Shown one piece after another: positions 58,373-64,000 of a DNA stretch of 64,000 nucleotides. This DNA is from Acanthochromis polyacanthus. Taxonomy: Eukaryota > Chordata > Actinopteri > Pomacentridae. Within the stretch, counting starts at the first letter, position 1; each line of letters opens with the position of its first letter. The position numbers were made by a program, and so were the translations under genes. Under the pieces are notes generated by a model, which was given only the letters and a program-made list of their open reading frames with translations, made no database searches and was not told the DNA's origin. Location: the NCBI RefSeq assembly GCF_021347895.1, contig NC_067121.1, forward strand, positions 33,467,974 to 33,531,973. Reading direction: 5' to 3'.

Positions 58373-61259
58373 CTGAACACACACACACACACACACACAC
58401 ACAGATTTCTCATGCAATTAATTCTTATGGCATGACTGGTTCAACTCACACTAACTCAACCACAACAGTATTCGTATGATGAAATTCATATAAATGTCTT
58501 GATAAATGCACAAATCAACTCGCATATCAATACTTTTTTTTTTTTTTTTTTGCAATTGAGAGTTTGCATTAACTCAGGTTGTGCAATATACAGACCTTTG
58601 AACTTTGAAGAAAAAACTCAAGTTACTTTAAACTTTACACTGTGCCCTTCTTTTATTGAAGCCACATTTAGTTAATAAGCCTAAAAAACAACACTGATAT
58701 TTTTCCTCTGTTTATTTTACATTTAACAGACCATCCAGTGATGTTATTCTGGGATAAAACAACGGATTTAACTGTGCTATCAATGCAAACGGTAGCGGTA
58801 AACAGCAATACCACAAAACGCGGCAGAAGAAGACAAAGAAGAACATAAACCAAGACTTGCCTTCTGCAGACAACTTCGGATGTATTTGTTTTTAGTCGTA
58901 TCTCAATGGAAGTTGTGATCACATTACTACGGTTGGCCGTAAGCGGTCAAAACATAATCACCGCGGATGTGTTAAAGAGACAAAACCAGCCATCTGGCAA
59001 GTGCAAAAGAAATTATTCACATATTTCTTTATCGTATTTAATTCATGACTTTCCTGTTTCCCCACAAGAACCCCAGCTGGTTTGCAGACTTATTTATCTA
59101 TATTTATATCCATTTATTTATGCAGCAAAGCTATGAAATGCATCAGTTTGTGTAGATACCTTCCTCTTGTTGTTTCTGTCTCATATTATCAGTTCATTTT
59201 CTACACTCCCTTCATCCTGCACGTGTAAATTCTACTAAAACCTTTCATTTCTACTTAAATATAAATCTGTTGCAGTACCAATAACTTCCTGCTCATTGAT
59301 TAATCCTGTGCATTACTGTTACTCATTTTCAGTGGAATCAGATTTTCTATATGTTGAAGAATCCTTGAAAAGAAGAGGACTGTTAAGAAGAAATAGTTGT
59401 TTGACTATTTAGTTTTTGTTAAATTACATATTTTGTCCAGAAAATGTACAGAAAATGTTGAGAGTAAAAAAATAACTATACAAAAATGTTGAAATTTTTA
59501 CAAGTAATAAGTCATTCTTTTACAATATGTGATGTTTTTTTGCTTTAAATAGAAGCAATTTGCAGTTTTTGTAATATGCTTTATGCACATTTTCTGGCAC
59601 TCTTGCTGCCAGATTGTCACAGATTTCTTTTTGTGTGAGAGGAGTTGCAGGGGGCTGAAGTCTATACCAACTTTAGGTGAGAGTCAGCAGAAACCGCGTG
59701 CAGGTAATCTATCCAACACAAGAGACAAACGTGTTTTCACATTCACACCATTTTAGCATCACCGGTTAACATATGCAGGTCTTTGAGGCTTTGAGGAGAC
59801 GAGAGCACCTGAGGAAATCCCCACACTTATTATCCAGCTCTACAAACCTGCAGACTCCATTTTGCAATGATTTGTGATCGTAGATAATTTTCATGAAAGA
59901 AAGTTTTGTCTGTGTTATTTTTTCCGAGCAGTCTTTAAATGTCTCAGCTGCTCTGGATGGACGGAAATACACCATCTGACAGTCAGAAACTCCATCCAGA
60001 GTAGTTTAGTGGTTTCAGTGACTGTCCAGCAGAGGGAGACAAACTGACTCCATTAATGCTGCTTTGAGGATTTCAAAGATTTTCAAAAGTTTAAACTAGC
60101 AAAGTTTGAACTACACCACCAGTCAAAAGTTTGGACACACCTTCTCATTCAATGATTTTTATGTTATTTGTATTATTTTATACTTTGCAGATTAATATCG
60201 AAGATTAACACTTTTTTGTTTACCAGTATAATTCTAAATGTATTCTTTTATAGTTCTGAAGCATTCAGTATTAATCTACAATGTAGAAGATAATGCAAAT
60301 AAATAAAAAGCATTGAATGAGAACGTGTGTCCAAACTTAGGACTGCTAGTGCAGATATCTGTCATTTCCTTTTTTACCTGAAATGAAGAAAGTTGATGTT
60401 AAATCAGTTTGTATATCTGTTCATGCAGCAAATGTTTAAGACTAAGGTTTAATATGGATGTTAATGTATGTATAATCTGGAAGAAGACACAGAATCGTAG
60501 GAGCATCTTTCCTACGCCTGTAATAATTACTGTTAAGCTCTTTTGAGACAGGAATGCACGACTGGATAGTTTACAAAGATGAAAAAAATCAAAACATTTA
60601 TTGTGCATCAAAATTTAATCATAAGATATTCTCAGGCAGCTTTTAGCGTTTGAATATCTTACTGTTTAAATTTTGTGTTGCCAGGCAAAACAAAAATCTG
60701 GATTTTTGTTGATTTTTTTCGATACTCTGATTATGGGTAAATTATACCTACCCAAATATAGATTTTTTTTTAGTTTGTCCAGTTTTGGGGGATTTCTAAA
60801 TGACTTGAAAATCTTTGTTGACTAAAAGTATTTGTAGTAGTTTTTGCTCCCTAACTTTTCTTTTTATTTCTTCCTTTCCTCTTTGTTTTCTTTTTATGCT
60901 GCTCAAAATTATTGCTGAAGGCGTTTAAGAAGAATAATACCTGTTTGTTATTTGGAGATGTTTAGTTTATCTTTAACAAAAAATACTGCCGTGAAGCAAA
61001 GCAACTTCCCTTTTCAGAACAAATTGTGCCAACATTTTCATGCTGGGAATAAAGTTGGGAACTGTATAAAGTCCTGTATGTCTTACTGCAGTAAATAATA
61101 CAGTCAAGTCACATTTTTCCAGTTTTTTTTCCCCATTTAGAACCATTCCCTTGCTGCTTGTGTTACAGTGATTTATTGACGCACGAATAAATGAACACAG
61201 CACATATAATGGATATCTAACAAACACAACAGACAGTGTTAGGGGTCAAAACATGAGGC
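58373..61259. other. Gene-free stretch between the dehydratase and col6a2-like genes
   Basis: Contains a (TG)n tract at 58377-58402 abutting the splice acceptor at 58372, the likely dehydratase promoter near 58870-58990 (unproven), and the MITE at 60114-60351. The 84-codon frame around 58668-58922 has no coding character. Otherwise nothing recognised. Confidence 0.5.
60114..60351. mobile_element. Short Tc1-derived fish MITE
   Basis: Inverted ends built on AGTCAAAAGTTTGGACACAC with CTTCTCATTCAATG on the left, and CATTGAATGAGAACGTGTGT with CCAAACTTAGGACTG on the right; TA precedes the left end. About 238 bp and non-coding. I know this terminus from common teleost MITEs. Confidence 0.7.
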
Positions 61260-61265
61260 TTTATT
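61260..61265 (-). terminator. Polyadenylation signal of the col6a2-like gene
   Basis: Minus-strand AATAAA about 670 bp downstream of the stop codon, giving a long 3' untranslated region (61240-61936). Confidence 0.55.
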
Positions 61266-61936
61266 CGTAGTTCATGTTTACAGATCTGGTTCATGTTTGC
61301 ATGTCAATGTAATTAACTACAGCATCTACGTGTGCAATTGTGTGCATGTCTGAGTGTGTCATTCTTGTGTGGCCAAATGTTCATGTGTGATCTTTATTGT
61401 TCCCTGGGGAAGACGTGTCTACATGCTTTTATGCTCTCAACAAACTACAGTACTTACAGCGTAACATGATTAAAAAAAGAGTTTCAGAACCAGTCAGATG
61501 GCTTTGTCCATTTTTTTCTACTTTAGCACCTTTAATGTGAATACTGACTGTGTGAAGAAAGAAAGAGAAAGATGTTTCTGCAAACTGAATATCATTATAA
61601 AATAGAAAACAAAATATAGCCTACAATTTGTTTGGTACACATTCAATAATCATACACCTCTGTGTCTTTGGTTGGTAGCGCTGACAATAGATTTACAAAG
61701 AAGAGAACAACCAAGTTACAAATGTGTGTCTGTGTGTGTTGGTCCTGGTTTGTTTTTGTATCTTCACCCCTGACAACAGGATATGTAGCCATCTCAGTGC
61801 TTGCATCCAGTAATGATAATGAAGACAGAGGTGTGCTTGTTGCCTCTGTGTGTGTGTTTACGTGTACACTGAAGGAGCTCGTCCTTCTTCATTCTATGCA
61901 TTCTACCTCTATGGTGTAGAGCATTACAGTTCCTCA

Positions 61937-63559
61937 CTAGCATATCCAGCGGATAAAGCGCTCAACAGAATGAGGGTTGTTTCAGCATGGCGTAGTCGTT
62001 TCCTCTAAAGATGGCCGACATGTCCCCATAGTGACACCTTCCTCAGCACCTCCTCGTCGGTGTCGCTTCCCATGGCGATCACCGTGGGAACACCTTCTGC
62101 TCTCTTTCATGGCGCTGACGCCCTCATCCAGTTGGTCGCTGGATGTGATGCCGTCAGTGATGAACACAAAGGCCACCTCGGCGTTGCGGCGAGACGAGCG
62201 GCCGGCGGGCTAAAGACACAACGTTAAAGGAAGAGTTCAACATGTTAGAAGGCGTTGTAAATGTAGCTGTTTTCCCTAGGTTTCAATCTTATCCTTAACT
62301 ATGGCAATCACATCCAGGTTTCAGCTACTTCAAGTAAATGTTTGACATTTTGAGAAATCTACTTATTCACTTTTTGATCCAGACCAATTCCTACAGCCAG
62401 GAGACGACACGGTTAGCTTTGTATGCTAACAGGAGAAAACAGCGAGGCAAGACTCTGTACGATGATGAAAAATTAATCAGCACTTTATAAACTCCCCAAT
62501 TAACAGATGATATAGTGTTTATTTGATCCAAATGAAAAAGAAGGTGTAAATATGAAAAATGAGGGTAGATGTATTATCTGCTAGCAATGACTCGCAAACA
62601 TCTTCTTTCCTATTATAGCTTTTCTAAACTTGTTCTGAATGCAAATTGTAACTTTAAAAAAAATGTATTTCTAATTTTTATTTTATTTCTATGTTTTATT
62701 ATATTTGTTATCTTAACTGTGCTTTTTTTTAAAAAAATCCTTGTCTGAATATTTCCAATGCTTTTAATGTTTTAATGTAAAGCACACTGAGTTGCCCTCA
62801 TGTATGAAATGTGCTATACAAATAAAGCTGCCTTGCCTTGCCTAAGTACATTAACTCTTCAAAAAAAAAAAAATCAAAACCACCTCAAGTGAGAATTCAA
62901 GCTTTTTTGGAGAAATTATGACATTTTGAATCAAATTTGCAGTTTATATTAACCTTTCTAATACACTAATTCAAAAATACTCATTAAAATACACTATAGA
63001 TGCATGGCTACTGAGTTTGGTCTCACATATTAACACCTGGAGAAACACAACTTGTCGTTTTACACTTAAGTTTTTAAAAAAATGAGATACAGAGTTTTGA
63101 TTAACTACCTTTAAATGTACAGGTCAGATTAAAAGTTCCTTTAAATGTATCTGCCACAGATAAGCTGCTTATAATGTAAGTTTTAAAAAGAACAGTAAAT
63201 CAGTAAAGTGTGTATGCTTGTTGTACCTTAGACACCACGTTGTTGACAGCATGGATGATTGCACTTCCCAGAGCTGAAGATGAATCCATGTAGGTCACAC
63301 CTGCCAGCGAATCGGAGATCACCGCGATGTCGTGTGTGAGCGGGGAACTCCACCTTCTGCTCCGACGGGCTGCCGTATTGCAGCAGAGCCAGGCGGGCAT
63401 TCCTCTCATCCGTCGGGCCGTTGGCCAGGATGAGGCGATTGGCCACGTTCTCGATGAACTCTTTGGCCCTGCGGTGGTTCTCCAGGCCCATCCTCTCAGA
63501 ACCATCCAGCAGGAAGATGACATCCACTGGCCGCTGAACACACGGAGCCACAGCAGGCT
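61937..63559 (-). pseudogene. col6a2: Collagen VI alpha-2-like, last two exons, with four frame breaks
   Basis: Minus strand, 5' part beyond the window. Exon 63559-63227 and last exon 62209-61937 encode the C-terminal von Willebrand A domain of an extracellular-matrix collagen VI chain: PCVQRPVDVIFLLDGSERMG (metal-site DGS), RLALLQYGSPSEQKVEFP, LTHDIAVISDSLAG, AEVAFVFITDGITSSDQL and a terminal RFIRWIC like human COL6A2. The reading frame changes four times, always as if one base were extra: at a GGGG run (63342-63345), near 62092-62098, near 62021-62031 and near 61960-61970. Splice sites and the stop are intact. This is either a decaying copy or sequence/assembly error in a real col6a2; I label it a pseudogene only because the frame as given is broken. 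Confidence 0.75.
62740..62850. repeat. L2-type retroposon tail
   Basis: TGTAAAGCACACTGAGTTGC, then ATGAAATGTGCTATACAAAT and AAAGCTGCCTTGCCTTGCC, resembles the 3' end of fish L2 LINE copies. It lies in the col6a2-like intron between the last two exons. Assignment by memory. Confidence 0.5.
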
Positions 63560-64000
63560 CTGGAACAAACACACACACACACACACGCATAAATAACACA
63601 ATGTTCAGTGAGCTACAGCTGCACAACAGATGCTGAAAAGTCAAAGCCAGCAAAAGAAATATATGATAACATGCTGCAATTCCATACATGCTATCTGCAG
63701 TCCAGCTGTCTGATTCCTTCTAAACCTTCAGGATATCAAGAAAGCACTGTTTTAGTTTGCTCTACCATTTTATTCTCTTGAGACAATGTAAAAACACGAA
63801 TACATTCCATTTTTGAGAAAACAATATCGTTCACATCAGCAAATTGCAGTCACAGAGCAAGAACGGTACCATAACATTTAGTTAAAGGCACTCTGTGGTC
63901 TTTTCCCTCTAGTCATCCCACTTCACAAGCCCAGCCACATGCGGAAAAACATGCACCAATCTATACAATAGTTTCTTCATTGTCGGTGCCAAGTCAATCA
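63560..64000. other. Intron of the col6a2-like gene
   Basis: No further exon is visible up to the window edge. A (TG)n run sits at 63569-63588, directly upstream of the splice acceptor. Confidence 0.5.

Noticed and set aside
58668..58922. 84-codon frame as first exon of the dehydratase gene
   Set aside because: No family similarity and no donor giving the phase needed at 58372; too weak to report.

Overview
This is nuclear DNA from a bony fish, almost certainly a percomorph teleost. All protein genes are vertebrate and intron-split. The repeats are typical of fish: Tc1/mariner elements, hAT and piggyBac-like pieces, a tRNA-headed SINE and a fish LINE. One gene, D-serine dehydratase, is absent from human. 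I built exon models by hand from splice signals, reading phase and remembered family sequences. No alignment or database search was run.

Layout. 1.9-6.3 kb (minus): an intact five-exon gene for a basic protein I cannot name. 7.5-13.6 kb and 16.8-22.2 kb (plus): two tandem, intact nine-exon UDP-glucuronosyltransferase genes, with a broken Ty3/Gypsy fragment between them. 22.4-22.8 kb (minus): ndufb3. 25.8-32.1 kb (minus): pecr, with a P-type transposon immediately upstream of its start codon. 32-37 kb: nested DNA transposons. 37.9-40.5 kb (minus): rpl37a, head-to-head with cfap410 (plus, 40.9-43.7 kb). 44.2-51.1 kb (minus): orc2, tail-to-tail with cfap410. 53.3-58.4 kb (minus): a D-serine dehydratase gene carrying a well-preserved Tc1 element in an intron and a frameshift in its first recognisable exon. 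61.2-63.6 kb (minus): the 3' end of a col6a2-like gene with four single-base frame breaks.

The genes do not form one pathway. Most are housekeeping genes (respiratory complex I, ribosome, replication origin recognition, peroxisomal lipid metabolism, cilium), alongside a detoxification pair that is changing by duplication. The most informative parts are the UGT duplication, whose copies differ at a sugar-nucleotide-binding motif and carry different later insertions, and a set of transposons with clear ends: a P-type element with an 8-bp target duplication at the pecr promoter, a 1.0-kb element flanked by 15-bp direct repeats, an inverted-duplicate Tc1 fragment, and an internally deleted mariner-like element.
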